Assembly: GCF_000321225.1 (NCBI RefSeq)
Contig: NW_004450480.1
Coordinates: 792,780-856,779 of the forward strand
Origin: Odobenus rosmarus divergens
Taxonomy: Eukaryota > Chordata > Mammalia > Carnivora > Odobenidae
Reading direction: 5' to 3'
Length of the DNA stretch: 64,000 nucleotides
Positions 45,746-58,355 of the stretch are shown here, piece by piece. Numbering within the stretch: the first letter of the stretch is position 1; the number at the start of each line of letters is the position of its first letter. The notes beneath the pieces were generated by a model. That model did not search any database. It had not been told where the DNA came from and saw only the letters and a list, made by a program, of their open reading frames with translations. Position numbers and translations under genes: made by a program.

Positions 45746-46633
45746 TAAGAAAAGCCCTTAGTTGTAACAATTAAACAATGCACAGGTATATAAAGAATCT
45801 CCTCTCATCTGACACCATCCATGAGATCATCTCCTTGAGGCCACCAACATGAATAGCCTGGGATGTGCATCCTTCCATACATTCTCTCTACTTATATAAA
45901 CTTATGACCATGTGATAGGGTTTAAACATTTTGTAAAATGGGGAACCCAGTAAAATGCTATTTTTCTGGAATTTTATTAGGGCTTTAAAAAATCTCTTGT
46001 TATGCATAAAAATTTCTAGGTGTTCTCATATTGAGGCTCATTTTGTATAGCCAACACATCTTAGATGCTTTACCAGCAAAGGGGATATAAAACTACAAAT
46101 AGAAGCATCTTGCTTTGCAGGAAATTACTAGATAGAGAAGTCCGTCTTCAGTGAGGGAGGGATAAGACCAAATTCTTTTTATATCAAGAGCCTGTTTTCC
46201 ACAAGATGTAATTTAATCTAGAAAAGGAAAACGATTTCGCGTTTTAAACTGTAATTAAATTCGCACTCCAGGTTAAACATTGCACAGAGATGTTAGATGT
46301 GAACATGTTCAATTGTAAACAGACCTTTCAAGATTGTTTTGGTTGCAAACTAGAAAACTGTACCTACTCCAGCGTTCTACCACAGGTCAGGATGACTTAA
46401 AGAAAACCCTTCAATTCAAAAAATTCAAAAAATGTTAAAATATATGTTTCCTGTGAAAAATACACAAGTATATAGGACAAAATTTTCTTCTCTCCTGCTC
46501 TGTCCCTCATTTCATCCTTTAGACAATAACCATCAACAATCTGCAGGTATCTTTCCAGACTATACAGTGCCCATGGGCACGCCTGTGTGTGTGTGCCTGC
46601 TTTTATTTTTGGTTTGTTCATTTGCTTTTTCTT
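45746..46633. other. Unique non-coding stretch
   Basis: Nothing recognised beyond AT-rich sequence. Confidence 0.4.
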
Positions 46634-47480
46634 TCAAGTTTTAAAAAATTCTGATAAAATAGATAGGACATAAATCTGCCATTTTCATCATTTTTAAGTG
46701 TATAATTCATTGGCATTAATTACAGTCACAGTGTCGTGCAACCATCACCACCATCTATCTCCAAAATTTTTCAGCACCCAAACAGTAGCCATTAATCACT
46801 AAACCCCCCATTCCTCCCTCATCCCAGCTCCTGATAATTTCTACTTGCTCTATGAATTTGCCTATTCCAGATAATTCATACAATTTGAATCGTACAACGT
46901 TTATCCTTTTGTGTCACTTAGCGTAATGTTTTCAAGGTTCACCCATGTTGTAGCATGTATCAGAACTTCATTCCTCTTTATGGCTGAAGAATATTTCACT
47001 GAAGACCAAATTTTGCTTATCCATCCATTCATCTGTTGATGGAACACTTGGGTTGTGTTCCTTTGCTTTCAACAAACAGGACCAAAATATACATAATTTT
47101 GGCAGGATTTCCCCTTTCACTTAACACATTTCATGGGCCACATTGTTCTATTGGATGGAAATGCCATCACTTATTTACTACTCTTCTGTTAATAGATATA
47201 TAAACTGCTCCCGTATTTTTGCTATTAAAACAACGCTAGAGCGATTGCACTTGTACATACAGCATTTTGTATTCACACCAGTTCGTGTGGAAGATAAAGT
47301 TCTATTATCTGGCCAACGGAAATGTGCATTTAACATTCTGATACATACTGCCAAGTTAGCTTCCAAAAATACTGCCCCTACTGACAGGCTCATCAACAGT
47401 GACTATGAGAGCCTTTTTGTCCATGTCTTTCCCCCAAGGGGTATTTAGAATTTTTTCTGTTCTTGCTAGACTGACAGGTG
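46634..47480 (-). mobile_element. L1M 3' end, reverse (possibly two fragments)
   Basis: 46634-47075: TTTTAAGTGTATAATTCATTGG, GCAACCATCACCACCATCTATC, TATGGCTGAAGAATATTTCAC. 47077-47480: an older segment with AACATTCTGATACATACTGCC and GACTATGAGAGCCTTTTTGTCC. Both antisense. Confidence 0.8.
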
Positions 47481-48081
47481 CGCTTGGTTATTTAAACAAG
47501 GTATACTATCATCGGGGCTGACATTCTGTAGCAATGCATATACGCTGCTGCACTCGATATTAAAATCCTAAAATTTTCTCCAAAGCGGTTGGCAAGTGAT
47601 CACTGCCCTGAGCCCCAACCTTGCACCCCACACACATTCACACAATGCAGCACCTGAAGGGTAAACACCCTGCCCAGTACTACGGGTCCACACCTGTTCA
47701 AGTTGGTCCTTATTTGTGTTTACCAGTTAGTGTTTAGAATCTCACTCCTGCCCCCATGAGGCTAATTTTTTGTGAGGCCCATTGATTATCTCCTTGCTCT
47801 AATTCTGAACTTCTAGTCCTGTAAAGCAATCATCAGTCTCAATAACAAGACCTGTGCTCCTGAGATCAGGGACCCCGTCTCTCTCATTCATTCTGTCACT
47901 CCCAGAATGGTTTCCAAGTACATCATATACAACAGTTGCTGGACCAGGATCCTAGAATATTACTGTGAAAACACCATCCTGGGCCTTGCAGAACTTACCA
48001 GTAAGGAAGGCAGGAAAAATAACTGAAGAACCAAATAAAGAAAATAATTCCCAGTAAGAATGAGTTGCCAATCCTTGCATC
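47481..48081. other. Unique non-coding stretch
   Basis: A weak L2-like piece may occur near 47930-48000; otherwise unassigned. Confidence 0.35.
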
Positions 48082-48100
48082 CTCTCTGCTACCTACTTTA

Positions 48101-48290
48101 TTTTTTTTAAATTTTTTTACTTATTCATTTGAGAGTGAGTGAGAGCATGAACAGGGGTAGGGTCAGAGTGAGAGAGAGAAACAGACTCCCTGCTGAGCAG
48201 GGAGCCTCATGTGGGACTCGGTCCCAGAACCCTGGGATCACGACCCGAGCCAAGGACAGACACTTAACCAACTAAGCCACCCACGTGCCC
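48101..48290 (-). mobile_element. Carnivore SINEC, reverse
   Basis: 19-bp duplication CTCTCTKCTACCTACTTTA at 48082-48100 and 48291-48309. Head CTAAGCCACCCACGTGCCC. Confidence 0.95.
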
Positions 48291-48309
48291 CTCTCTTCTA
48301 CCTACTTTA

Positions 48310-48440
48310 AATAGACAAGCTCATCACCTGTCAGATTGGCAAGGACAGAAAGAATTTTGAATGCTTCTTGTTGCGAGGATATGGACAAAAAGGCTCTCAT
48401 AGTTACTGTTGACAAGAATGTCAGTAGGGGTGATATTTTG
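48310..48440 (+). repeat. Old L1 fragment, forward
   Basis: CACCTGTCAGATTGGCAAGG and GGACAAAAAGGCTCTCATAGTTACTGTTGACA are the reverse complement of words in 47370-47475, so the same L1 region occurs in opposite orientation. Confidence 0.65.
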
Positions 48441-48469
48441 GGGAGATGATGTCACGGTTCCCACCCCTT

Positions 48470-48760
48470 TAGTAGACAGGTCTGAGACAGATGGAAAGGA
48501 ACATGCAAAGGTGTCAGGTGCAGGGAGGGAGGGCATGCAGGCTGTGCTGGGTAATGGGAGCAAAGGCTCACGGGCAGTGTGTCACACGGATAGTGTGTGC
48601 AAAAGAGCTGGTGTGATTTAGAGGGACAGGAAGAAGGTATGAGTGAACCAGAATGCTAAGAGGGGCAGGGTAGAGGTAAGTGGCCAGGGCCAGATCATAC
48701 CATGCCTTACAGATTACAGCCAAGAGTCTGAGATGACCTGATTTGTAATTTAAGATCCTA
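48470..48760 (-). repeat. L2 fragment, reverse
   Basis: GGAACATGCAAAGGTGTCAGG, GGCAGTGTGTCACACGG, GGCCAGATCATACCATGCC and CCAAGAGTCTGAGATGACC fit antisense L2. Confidence 0.5.
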
Positions 48761-49029
48761 CATCACTTAAGTTTATATTCTCCAATTCTTCTCCAAGTAT
48801 CTAAATGACTATGAGTTTTAGAGATGCACTGAGATGTACTTCTATCCTTAACCTCACAGGTTCCTGTGATAGCGGTCTGGACAGCCTAAGAGCCCAGGGT
48901 TAGACATAGTCCCCTCCGCTTCCCCTACATCTTCTAGGCTCCTCCGCATCTCTACGCCACAAAAAACAAACAACACAAATTTCCATCCCTGAAGGAGACC
49001 CTACTTTGCTCAATGATAAAACCAGCCAC

Positions 49030-49215
49030 TAACTACTGAGCACTTTTTATGGGCTTGCCATTCTTCCAAGTGCTTTGTATCTATTAACTTGTTCCATCTA
49101 CTCATCCTCATGTAGTCAAGAAAACTGAGTCAAAGGAAGATTAATCATTTTGACCACAGTCACAGAAGTGGTCAGTGGAAGACAAGAATCTTGAGTCAGT
49201 GTCCTTGACAGCTAG
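49030..49215 (+). repeat. MIR SINE
   Basis: CTACTGAGCACTTTTTATGG, CATGTAGTCAAGAAAACTGAG and CACAGTCACAGAAGTGGTCAG. Confidence 0.65.
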
Positions 49216-51189
49216 ATGACAGTCGTCCCCAGCAGGCACGTGGACATTCAATCCAACTCTTTATTTCACCCATGGAAGCATTTGAGAGACTGAGTAAATG
49301 CTGTCCTGAACTGTTGTACGTTCTGCTGGTGCACAACTCATACTTCCGCATGTTACTCATCAATATCCTTCAAATCACCTTTGCGTGTCAAATATGGACT
49401 TCTGAGATCAGCTAATGAAGAAACATCCTGAGATACCACACGGTGCCTGCATGCCTGGCAGTTTGGTTTCCATAGCATTGCCATAATGAAATATTTCATT
49501 TCCCCTCTTATTATATTATAAAAAGCAGTGGAAAATGGGGCAAAAAACCCGTAAGTGTTAATACTAGAGGTACAAAGCACATCTTTACTACAACAAAGCT
49601 CAGGATGAAAATCATTGCATGCATGAAAATAATCAACCACTAGCTTGCTCAACTGCCTACTGGACTTCGCTGGTCAAGTGTTCAACTGTGAACAAAGAGA
49701 TAGTAATTTTACAACTGAGTGTACAATATATTAGAAATATATTATAGGAAATGGGCCAATGGCACAGTATAGTTAGTACAGTGCTTATTTTGGTTTTTGT
49801 TTGTTTTGCTGAGAGGAGAACCCCTTTATAAAAGGTAAGTCTATTATTCAACTTTTGGGCATTTCGCTTTTATTTGAGAATAGGGAGCTAAATGCATGTA
49901 CTAGTTTTCTTCTTCATTGCTGGAACATAAATATTTTGACATTAGATCAAATAATGCATCCAATCCTATTCTATCCTATTCTATCCCCATTTGACAAGCG
50001 AATGTACACTCACACACGGACATATAGAAACCTACCTTCCTGTTCTAACCTATCAGAGTTCAGCATTTACAGAGAAGTTCACTTACCTTTACTAGTAAGT
50101 ATTCTCTTGACCTCCTTTTCTTTTCACTGTAATAATCTTCGGATTTGGTTTGCCATGCACAGATGTCATCTTTTTCTTTCACACATTCTTTCTTCCGGAT
50201 TTCTCATCAAAACCTGTAACACAGAAAAGACAGGTTCCTTAATTTCTGTATGCACACAGGAAAAACGTAGAGATCTCAAATCGGTGACACTTCTAATTTA
50301 TTTCCAATTTTCCCTTGGCTGACTACAGTTTAATCACAGTTTCAGAAATTTACCTAATGAGATTTAAAATAGAGCTATCTCAAAATACAAATGAAATCGA
50401 GGCTATTCTCAACAACTAAAGATCTGGTACTGATTTGGCCTCCTACATAATGCATTTCATTGAAGAGATGGTGTCGCTGTCTCTGGAGGGGAGATTCTGC
50501 AGGGCTAAAACTTATCTACAGTCAGTTGTAAAGTCAGGGTTGTGGAAGTGGGAAAAATCAATAAAACCTCACCTCAGAATCCATGTTTCAGAATAACTGG
50601 AACCAGGATAGTGCTCCCCAATCTCATTTTTAATAGCTGTCAGTTGTGAAGAGAAGGAAATGCATGTCATGAATACTGATGGAATTTACTGTGTATGTCG
50701 TGTCATAAGATGCTCATTTAAACGTATTTGTCATTTTCCCTATAAAAGAAAGGGAAACAGCTATTCCTCAGAAGCTCTCCTGGGGTCAGGAAGTGCGCTT
50801 CTCCTTGTCAACTACGGGCCAAACTGTTTCACACATACCAGTGTGTAAAAACTGGACAAGACGAGGAAGCAGCCGGTGTGGCATTCACTGGTTTGCTATG
50901 TGGGTAAGTAAAACTCAACTGTCTGACCAGCCCCAAGGCACCTCCCCATTCCACCTGCCCCTCAGCTCGCCCTGGACAAGGACACAGGGATGAAGTGGAA
51001 TATGGCAGCAGGGAGCAGAAAGAACTAGGTACGATTTGTTCATCAGCACCTTGACCCCTCTCTCCTTACTGATGCCATGTGGCCCGTCCATATTTTCTAA
51101 CAGGAGCTCCACCACCATGACAGCCTGGTATAGGCTGGGAGTTTCCTGCAGGCAATATTTTCAGTATGTTTTAGGACAAAAATAGATTT
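49216..51189. other. Unique non-coding stretch
   Basis: About 2 kb without a clear transposon. The 155-codon frame at 49855-50322 and the others nearby show no recognisable protein features. Confidence 0.45.
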
Positions 51190-51625
51190 GTTTCCCTTGC
51201 CAAAGGAGACATCTAGAAAAATGTTTCTATTGATGCTGTCAAAGAGATTACTGCCTATGTTTTCTTCTAAGAATTTTATGGTTTCAGGTCTCACATTTAG
51301 CCTTTAGTCCGTTTTATGGTTGTGTCTGGTGTAGGAAAGTGGTCCAGTTTCATTCATTTGCATGTAGCTGCCGATTTTCCCAACACCATTTGTTGGAGAG
51401 ATGGTCTTTTTCCTACTGGAAAGATTCTTGCCTCCTCTGCCATAGATTAATTAACCATATAATCATGGGTTTATTTCTGGGCTCTCTATTCTGTTCCATA
51501 GATCTATATATCTACTTCTGTGCCAGTACCACACTGTTTTGATTACTGGAGCTTTGTAGTATATCTTGACATATGTGATTGCGATAGCTCCTATTTTGTT
51601 CTTTTTCAAGATTGCTCTAAAAGCC
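51190..51625 (-). mobile_element. L1 ORF2 interior fragment, reverse
   Basis: Antisense ORF2: TTTTATGGTTTCAGGTCTCACATTTAG, GAAAGTGGTCCAGTTTCATTC, CAACACCATTTGTTGGAGAGATG and GCTTTGTAGTATATCTTGAC. Lacks the L1 3' end. Confidence 0.88.
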
Positions 51626-51963
51626 TCATTTTAACTTAATCACCTCTTCAACGGCTTTATCTCCAAATATAGTGACATTCTGAAATATTAGGGGGTCAGA
51701 GCTTCACCATATGAATTGTAGAACACAATTTAGCCCAGGCCACCCACTAAGTAACTACTTCTGGTGCCAAAACAATGCAAACCCAGGTACGCGAAAAGTG
51801 ACAAAGCTGCTACACACCATCAACTTTCAGTGTCACTCAAAAGATTTAAAACTCTCTAGTATTTGAATTCAGGCATCTAAGGGTCTACTACAGGTTTTAC
51901 ATTTAAAAAAATAAAGGAGGGAAAAGTCAGGATGCAAGAAACTTCGGTCATGATGGTCTAAAC

Positions 51964-52185
51964 CAGGGGTCAGAAAATGATTGCCTGTGAATTAAATCCA
52001 GCCTGCTGCCTGTTTCTGCAAGCACAGTTTTTTTTTGGCACACAGCCACATCTAGTCATTTAAAGACTGTCTATGGTTGCTCTGGAGCTACGACTGCAAG
52101 GTTGAAGAGCTGCACCAGAGACACAAGGCCAAAAGTATTTACTACCCGGCCCTTCACGGAGAGAGCTCACTAACTCCTGCTTTAA
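51964..52185 (+). mobile_element. Nonautonomous hAT-type DNA transposon, forward
   Basis: AACCAGGGGTCAGAAAATGATTGCC, GCCTGCTGCCTGTTTCTGCAAG, CACACAGCCACATCTAGTCATTT and GGCCAAAAGTATTTACTACCCGGCCC. Same family as 22590-22825. Confidence 0.78.
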
Positions 52186-52854
52186 ACTACGTTGGTTGGG
52201 TCTCTTTATTGAAGGACTTTTCAGGGTCTGGAAAATATATATTTCAAACTGCAAGGGGAGGACATACAGTAAAATTGCATCTTGCATAGGAAGTGATTTC
52301 TAAAGTCAGCTGAAACTGAACACTGTATATGGTCACAATTAACACTGGGGATCCCTTAAAGCAAAGTGCCACACCATGGAGTCTACCATTGCACATCATC
52401 ATCAATATGGCCAGTTTTTTCCTCCAAAGTTGCAACAGATAAAATTGTTTTTGAGCACCACATGAAAGAGTTCGCTTTTTTTTTTTTTTATGGGCCACTT
52501 GTATACAAAGATGCTTATCTTTAAATAATAGAACAACTCTCAGCATGATGAGATACTTGAAAGAATAGCTACCAAGGAATGGGGATTCAAGATACCGACT
52601 CACACTTACATCTTGAATTTGCCGATATGTACTTGATCTGACTTTGCTGAAAGTTGTTGGGTTGGGTTTTTTTTTTTTGCATTGTTTCTCAGTTTAACCT
52701 CTCCCATCTCAGGTCCCCCGAGCCCCCAATACCAGAAGTTGTAATAGGTCCTGTGTTCCATGGAACGCATTTAGGAAAATGCAGAAATAACTCAAACCAT
52801 GGGTATCATAGATCAATCAATTAGACAGAAGACATGTATGATGCTTTCCTAACA
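52186..52854. other. Unique non-coding stretch
   Basis: T-runs near 52475 and 52668. Nothing else recognised. Confidence 0.35.
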
Positions 52855-53875
52855 CTAATTATGAGAAGTGTAGGACAAAGCCACAATAAGACACCACTTC
52901 ATATCCATTAGGTGGGCTATTTCCAAAATGAAAAATAACAAGTGGTGAAAATGTGGAAAAGTTAGAACCCCTGCACATTGCAAAGAGGAGTGTAAAATGG
53001 TACAGCCATTATGGGAAGTTCTGGCTAGGAAGTTCCTTAAAAAATTAAACATAGAATTACCATAAGATCCAGGAATTCCACTTCTGGGTATATACCCCAA
53101 GGAATTGAAAGCACGAACTTGAATGGACAGTTGTACACCTGTTCATAGCTGCATTATATGTTATATTGTTCACAGTAGCCCAAAGACAGAACTAACCCAA
53201 GTGTCCACTGACAGATAAGTGAATAAACAAAATGTGGTGTATACATGCAACGGCACAGTATTCGTTTTTAAAGAGAATGGAATCCTGATACATGGTACAT
53301 TGTGGGTGAATCTCAAAAACACTATAGTAAGTGGAATAAGCCAGATGCAAAAGGACAAATATTATACGATGCTTGCTTGTATGGGGTGCTTAGAACAGTC
53401 AAATTCATAGAGATAGAGAGTAGAATAGAGGTTATCAGAGGACAAGGGGACTGAGGAATGGAAGTTATTGTTTAATGGGCATAGAGTTTCAATTTGGAAT
53501 GACGAAAAAGTTCTGGAGATAGATGGTGATGATGGTTGCAAAACCCTGTGGATATACTTACTGCCACTGAATTGCACATTTAAAAATAGTTAGAATGGGT
53601 GGGGGGTGGCGCCTGGCTAGCTTGGTCAGTTGGGCGCCTGCCTCTTGGTTTTGGCTCAGGTCATGATCTTGGAGTTGTGGGATCCAGCCCTGTGTTGGGC
53701 TCTTCACTCAGAGTGGAGTCTGCTTGAGATTCTCTCTCCTCTCCCTCTACCCCTCCCTATGCTCACGTGAGCTCTCCCTAAATAAAATAAATAAAATCTT
53801 AAAAAATAAAATAAAAATAGTTAGAATGGTAAATTTGACTTTATGTATATTTTACCACAGTAAAAGAAATGCTCA
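52855..53875 (+). mobile_element. L1M 3' end, forward, SINE-interrupted
   Basis: AATAAGACACCACTTCATATCC, CAAGTGGTGAAAATGTGGAAAAG, TGGGTATATACCCCAAGGAATTG, GAATAAGCCAGATGCAAAAGG, and after the SINE TGACTTTATGTATATTTTACCACAGTAAAAG. Frames are broken. Confidence 0.9.
53599..53812 (+). mobile_element. SINEC nested in L1, forward
   Basis: Exact 17-bp duplication AAAAATAGTTAGAATGG at 53582-53598 and 53813-53829. Head GGCGCCTGGCTAGCTTGGTCAG. Confidence 0.96.
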
Positions 53876-54309
53876 GGAAAAAAATTAAAAGGAGGGTAGG
53901 AGCATAATTGCAGGGATGGGGATGGAGAGGGCCTAAATTGTTTACACAGAATGTCTCATTCTGCTTAAAAATATGAGCAGCTGACAAATCCTTGGCTTGC
54001 TTAGGTGACAATATCGTAGCTTGGAAGACAGAGGAAGCAACAAGGGGAAGTGTTATTCCAGGAAGACCGTTTGGGCAATAGAGAAATGAAGCAGAAAAGT
54101 GGTCACATCCCCTTGGAGTTCAAAGTGGTATTGGCAGGGATGCTGGAGTCCTCACCCGGCTCCTCCAGGGCCTGATGGCGCATCCAGCTCAGCCTCACTG
54201 CCCCCACCCGCAGGCTCAACCCCTGCTCACCTTTCCATTCACCCCATCCACTGTGCACTCAGCAGCCCGAGTGAGGGCGGAAATACAGCATTATGCAGAA
54301 GATAATGCG
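53876..54309. other. Unique non-coding stretch
   Basis: GC-richer around 54150-54260. No gene recognised. Confidence 0.35.
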
Positions 54310-56157
54310 ACAAACTCCTTTCCACATGCCCATCACTCAAAATGAACTAATGTTGTTCTTCACGTTCATTTACTCTTTTCAGAAATAGAACCACACAGAA
54401 TTTAAACCGCCCCAGTTCACGATGCATATGCCTGTGTGTGTTTGTGTGTTATGTGTATCCAAAACAATATATCCTACAGTCTTGTGGTTTTTACACTTTT
54501 TATAAATTGTATCATGCTGTATATTAATTACACTGTAGTCAACACTGTTTTTGAGATATTTTCACTTTGCTCCATACAGATCAGATCTAGGTCATTAATT
54601 CTTGTATAGCGCTCTATCATACAACCGTATCATAGTTTCATTTTCCTTTCCTGGACTGATGGCTATTTGGACGATGTCCAGTTTTTGGCCCTAACAAAGG
54701 ATGTTCCAGTGCACACGCTTCACGGTCCTCCTTCGGGTCCCAGATCTCTCTGTTCAGTGACAGAGGCTGTCCCAGCACATTCATATTGCAGCAGCACTAT
54801 GTACCTGCAGGACGTTCTCCTGGTAAGTGCAACTCTCTTGGGGGCATTTGGAAATGGGGGAGAGTTCTTTTGTGAGTTGGGGGTGGAGTAGGGCTGAGAT
54901 GCTAAATTTTCTACCGGTGCATGAAAGTCCTGAGTGACAAAGACTTGTCCCTCGCACAATGCCAAGAGCCCCTCCTTGGAGAAACACTGTTGATTGCTTA
55001 TGGTCTGCAATAGAATCTATTGTAGAATATGTGGATTTTCAAGTCTAACTAGAGATTGACAGCTTACTCTCCCAAGTGCCTGTTTATGTCAACTCCTTGC
55101 CGAGTTTGACTTGTCTAACTCAACCTTTTGAATTTCTGCTACTCTGATAGGCATATAGCTATAATAGGCATAAAATGCTATCCTGGCATTTCTTGCCTTC
55201 ATCAGGGATGTGGAAAGCCTTTTCACATTTTCATTGCTCATTCATGTCTCCCCCTCAGGAAAGTGCCTGTGAGTAAGTAGCCATTTTTCCACTAGGTAGT
55301 TTGAGTTTTCCTTACCAATTTATAGAAGTTTGCTAGAGAGTCTAGAAATGTAGCTTTTGTTTGTTACATCAGGTTGCAAATATCTTCTATTGGCTTGTCA
55401 ACTGCCATTTCATTTCATGATGTTATTTGCAGAAGTTGTACATTTTGATACAGTGAAATCCATCAAGCTCATTATTCTTGAGTGTGATTTTTGTGTCTCT
55501 AGCTTATAAAATCTACTTTATCCTAAGGGTATAAAGATACCTTATTTTTTCCCTCACGAAAGGTTTTGAATTTTTACATTCTATATTTAGGTTTTCAATT
55601 TATCTCAATTTATTTTTGTACAAAGTGTAAATTAGGAAGCTTCTGATAGCTCTGATACTTCTGATACTCATTTACCTCTGATAGTCTATGTTTTCCACTC
55701 TGAATTTCAACGGCTCCTGTGTCACATAGAAGTGTCCGTATGTGTCCAGTCCATCACTGGGCTCTCTATTCTGTCCCCACTGATTCTATTTCTTAATCCC
55801 CCTTCACTAATAACACAGTGTCTTAATTACTATGGCTTTATAAGAAATTTTGATAATTAGGGGAAACCCTCATTCCTTTTTCTTCTTTTGCAAACCTCTC
55901 TTATTAAATTCTTGAATTTTCACATTTCCATTCAATTTTAGAATGCTGTTGGGATTTTGTTTAGAATTGCAATGAATTTAGAAATCCTTTTTTGATAAAA
56001 ATCAGCATTTTATAATACTGATCTTCCCTTTCCATGTATATGGTAGATCTGACCATTTCTTTAGTTCTTCTTTTGTGGTTTCCAATGACTTTTTCTCCTG
56101 AAGGAGTTGCACATTTTTTAAAAACCTTGACTCTAGTTTCTATGTAGTTTTGAGTGC
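54310..56157 (-). mobile_element. Ancient L1 (ORF2 region and 3' end), reverse
   Basis: Heavily diverged antisense L1: GGCTATTTGGACGATGTCCAG, CAGGGATGTGGAAAGCC, GGGCTCTCTATTCTGTCCCC, TTAATTACTATGGCTTTATAAG, TTGCAATGAATTTAGAAATCC. Many indels; some inner stretches may be other sequence. Confidence 0.65.
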
Positions 56158-56174
56158 TGAAGTGATTTTTTTCT

Positions 56175-56374
56175 CTCTCTTTTTTTTTAAAGATTTTATT
56201 TATTTATTTGAGAGAGAGAATGAGAGACAGACAGCACAAGAGGGAAGAGGGTCAGAGGGAGAAGCAGACTCCCCGCTGAGCAGGGAGCCCGACGTGGGAC
56301 TCGATCCCGGGACTCCAGGATCATGACCTGAGCCGAAGGCAGATCGCTTAACCAACTGAGCCACCCAGGCGCCC
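56175..56374 (-). mobile_element. Young SINEC copy, reverse
   Basis: Exact 17-bp duplication TGAAGTGATTTTTTTCT at 56158-56174 and 56375-56391. Same subtype as 21461-21657. Head GAGCCACCCAGGCGCCC. Confidence 0.97.
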
Positions 56375-56399
56375 TGAAGTGATTTTTTTCTAAAAACCC

Positions 56400-56985
56400 A
56401 AATCTGAAGATGTGAACTGTCCCTCCTTGAATGTAGGTCTCCTGAGGCTTTCTATTACACTTAAAATAGAATCCAAGCTACTTACTGTGGCATGATTACA
56501 GTATGTGGCTTAGCCCTGTCTTCCTCTTGAACTTTATCTTGAATCTCATGTTAGTCATTAAGCTTTAGCCATGCCGGTTTTCTTTATACACGCTGAACAT
56601 ATCAAGCTAACTCCACCTCAGGACCCTGCCCTTACAGCTTCCTTTTAATGCAGACTTGTTCCCCAGATACGGTTTCTTCTTGCCACTAAGGTCTCAGGTC
56701 AGATGTCATCTCTCACACTGTCCCTTCCTACCAGAGAATGGTCCTTCAATCATTCATAATGGCATAGCTCCTTCATTTCTTCACAGTACTTGTCACCATT
56801 TGAAATTCACTTGTTAAACTCTATTGGTGTTTCCCCATTATAGACCATAAGCCCTACACAAACAGGGACCCTGCTCTCTTATTCTCTCCTGTGTCCTCAG
56901 CACTTCAAACAGTGCCTGGCACACACAAGGCATTCGATGAATAGGTGTTGAATAAATGAGTGAGCAAATAAATGAACTAACTTGG
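56400..56985 (+). repeat. L2 3' UTR, long copy
   Basis: Extended L2 match: AAATAGAATCCAAGCTACTTAC, CTCAGGTCAGATGTCATCTC, TTCACAGTACTTGTCACC, CAGTGCCTGGCACACACAAGGC and GTGTTGAATAAATGAGTGAGC. Confidence 0.82.
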
Positions 56986-57454
56986 ACCTCACCTCGTCCC
57001 CTGGTTGATCCTTCTATGTTCTCTTACATCAACAAAGAGTGTTCCCTTTCTCCCACTGGCCACGCACGTCACTCAAGCAAATAAATAATATTCTGTAGAC
57101 ATTTCTAGTCTCCCAAAGAAATAGCTTGACTGCAGGAATACTTTAAAAAAGGAATTCTGAAGGATTTGTGTTCTGCAAATCCAGGTTTCTAAGTTATACA
57201 GAACAGTGGAGGCCCCATTCTCTCATTCACCCTATTTCTACCCCCAGGGAAAACCATTGACAATTTCTTTGTGTGGAGTCACCAACTTTTTACACCTTTA
57301 CTTAGTATCTCTCTTTCTCTACCTACCTACCTATCTATATTATCTATTTATCATAGGTTAGAGAATTTGAATGATTCTTTTTTTTCTTTTATTCTTATTG
57401 ACAAACTTATTTTTCAATGGATGTGTGAGTTTGTTAAGAAAGCTATACTGAACT
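56986..57454. other. Unique non-coding stretch
   Basis: Includes a CTACCTACCTAC patch near 57320. No gene recognised. Confidence 0.35.
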
Positions 57455-57535
57455 GATTAATCATTGAACATTATATCAAAAACCAATGATGTACTATACC
57501 TTGGCTAATTGAATTTAAATAAATAAAAAATAAAG
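57455..57535 (+). mobile_element. Very short L1 3' terminus
   Basis: TGATTAATCATTGAACATTATATC, AATGATGTACTATACCTTGGCTAATTG and AATTTAAATAAATAAAAAATAAAG match the last ~80 bp of carnivore L1 plus tail, directly followed by a second L1. Confidence 0.7.
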
Positions 57536-58125
57536 TTAAAAATAGAACTACCTTATGATCCAGCAATTGCACTACTAGGTATTTACCCAAAGGATACAAA
57601 AATATAGATTCAATGGGACACATGCACCCCAATGTTTATAGCAGCATTATCCACAGTAGCCAAACTATGAAGAGAGCTCAAATGTCCATCGGCTGATGAA
57701 TGGATAAAGAAGACGTGGTTTATATATACAATGGAATATTATTCAGCCATGGAAAAGAATGAAATTTTGCCATTTGCAACGACACAGATGGAGCTAGAGT
57801 GTATTATGCTAAGCGAAATAAGTCAGAGAAAGACAAATACCGTATGATCTCACTCATGTAAATTTAAGAAAGAAAATAGATGCACATGTGGGAAAGGGTA
57901 AAAGAAAAAAAGAAGAGAAGGAAACAAGCCACAAGAGACTCCTAATGACAGAGAACAAACTGAGGGTTGATATAGGGAGGTGGGGGTGGGATGGACTAAA
58001 TGGGTGATGAGTATTAAGGAGGGCACTTGTTATGATGAGCACTGGGTGTTGTATGTAAAGGATGAATCACTGAATTCTACTCCAAAAACTAATATTGCAC
58101 TGTATGTTCACTGAGGTTTAAATCA
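57536..58125 (+). mobile_element. Carnivore L1 3' end, forward
   Basis: AACTACCTTATGATCCAGCAATTGCAC, GGAATATTATTCAGCCATGG, AAGCGAAATAAGTCAGAG, GATGAGCACTGGGTGTTGTATG and a GGTTTAAATC + A/G-rich tail to about 58168. Less diverged than the L1M copies. Confidence 0.9.
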
Positions 58126-58167
58126 AAAAAAAAAAAGAAAAAAAAAGAAAAGGAAAAAGAAAAAAGA

Positions 58168-58300
58168 AAGCAGATTCCTGCTCCCACCTCTAGAGTTGAT
58201 TTCACAAACCAGGGATAGGCCCCAGAAATCTTCATTTTCAACAAGGACTCTCGATGACTCTGATGCAGGTGACCCAAAAACCACTCTTTGGGAAATGCTC
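58168..58300 (+). mobile_element. MER5A-like hAT fragment
   Basis: CCCCAGAAATCTTCATTTTCAAC, GACTCTGATGCAGGTGACCC and ACCACTCTTTGGGAAATG correspond to the 3' half of MER5A. Confidence 0.55.
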
Positions 58301-58355
58301 ATCCAAGTCAAGGCAATGTAACACCATCCTTATTTAAGGCCGTGTCTCCTCTTGA

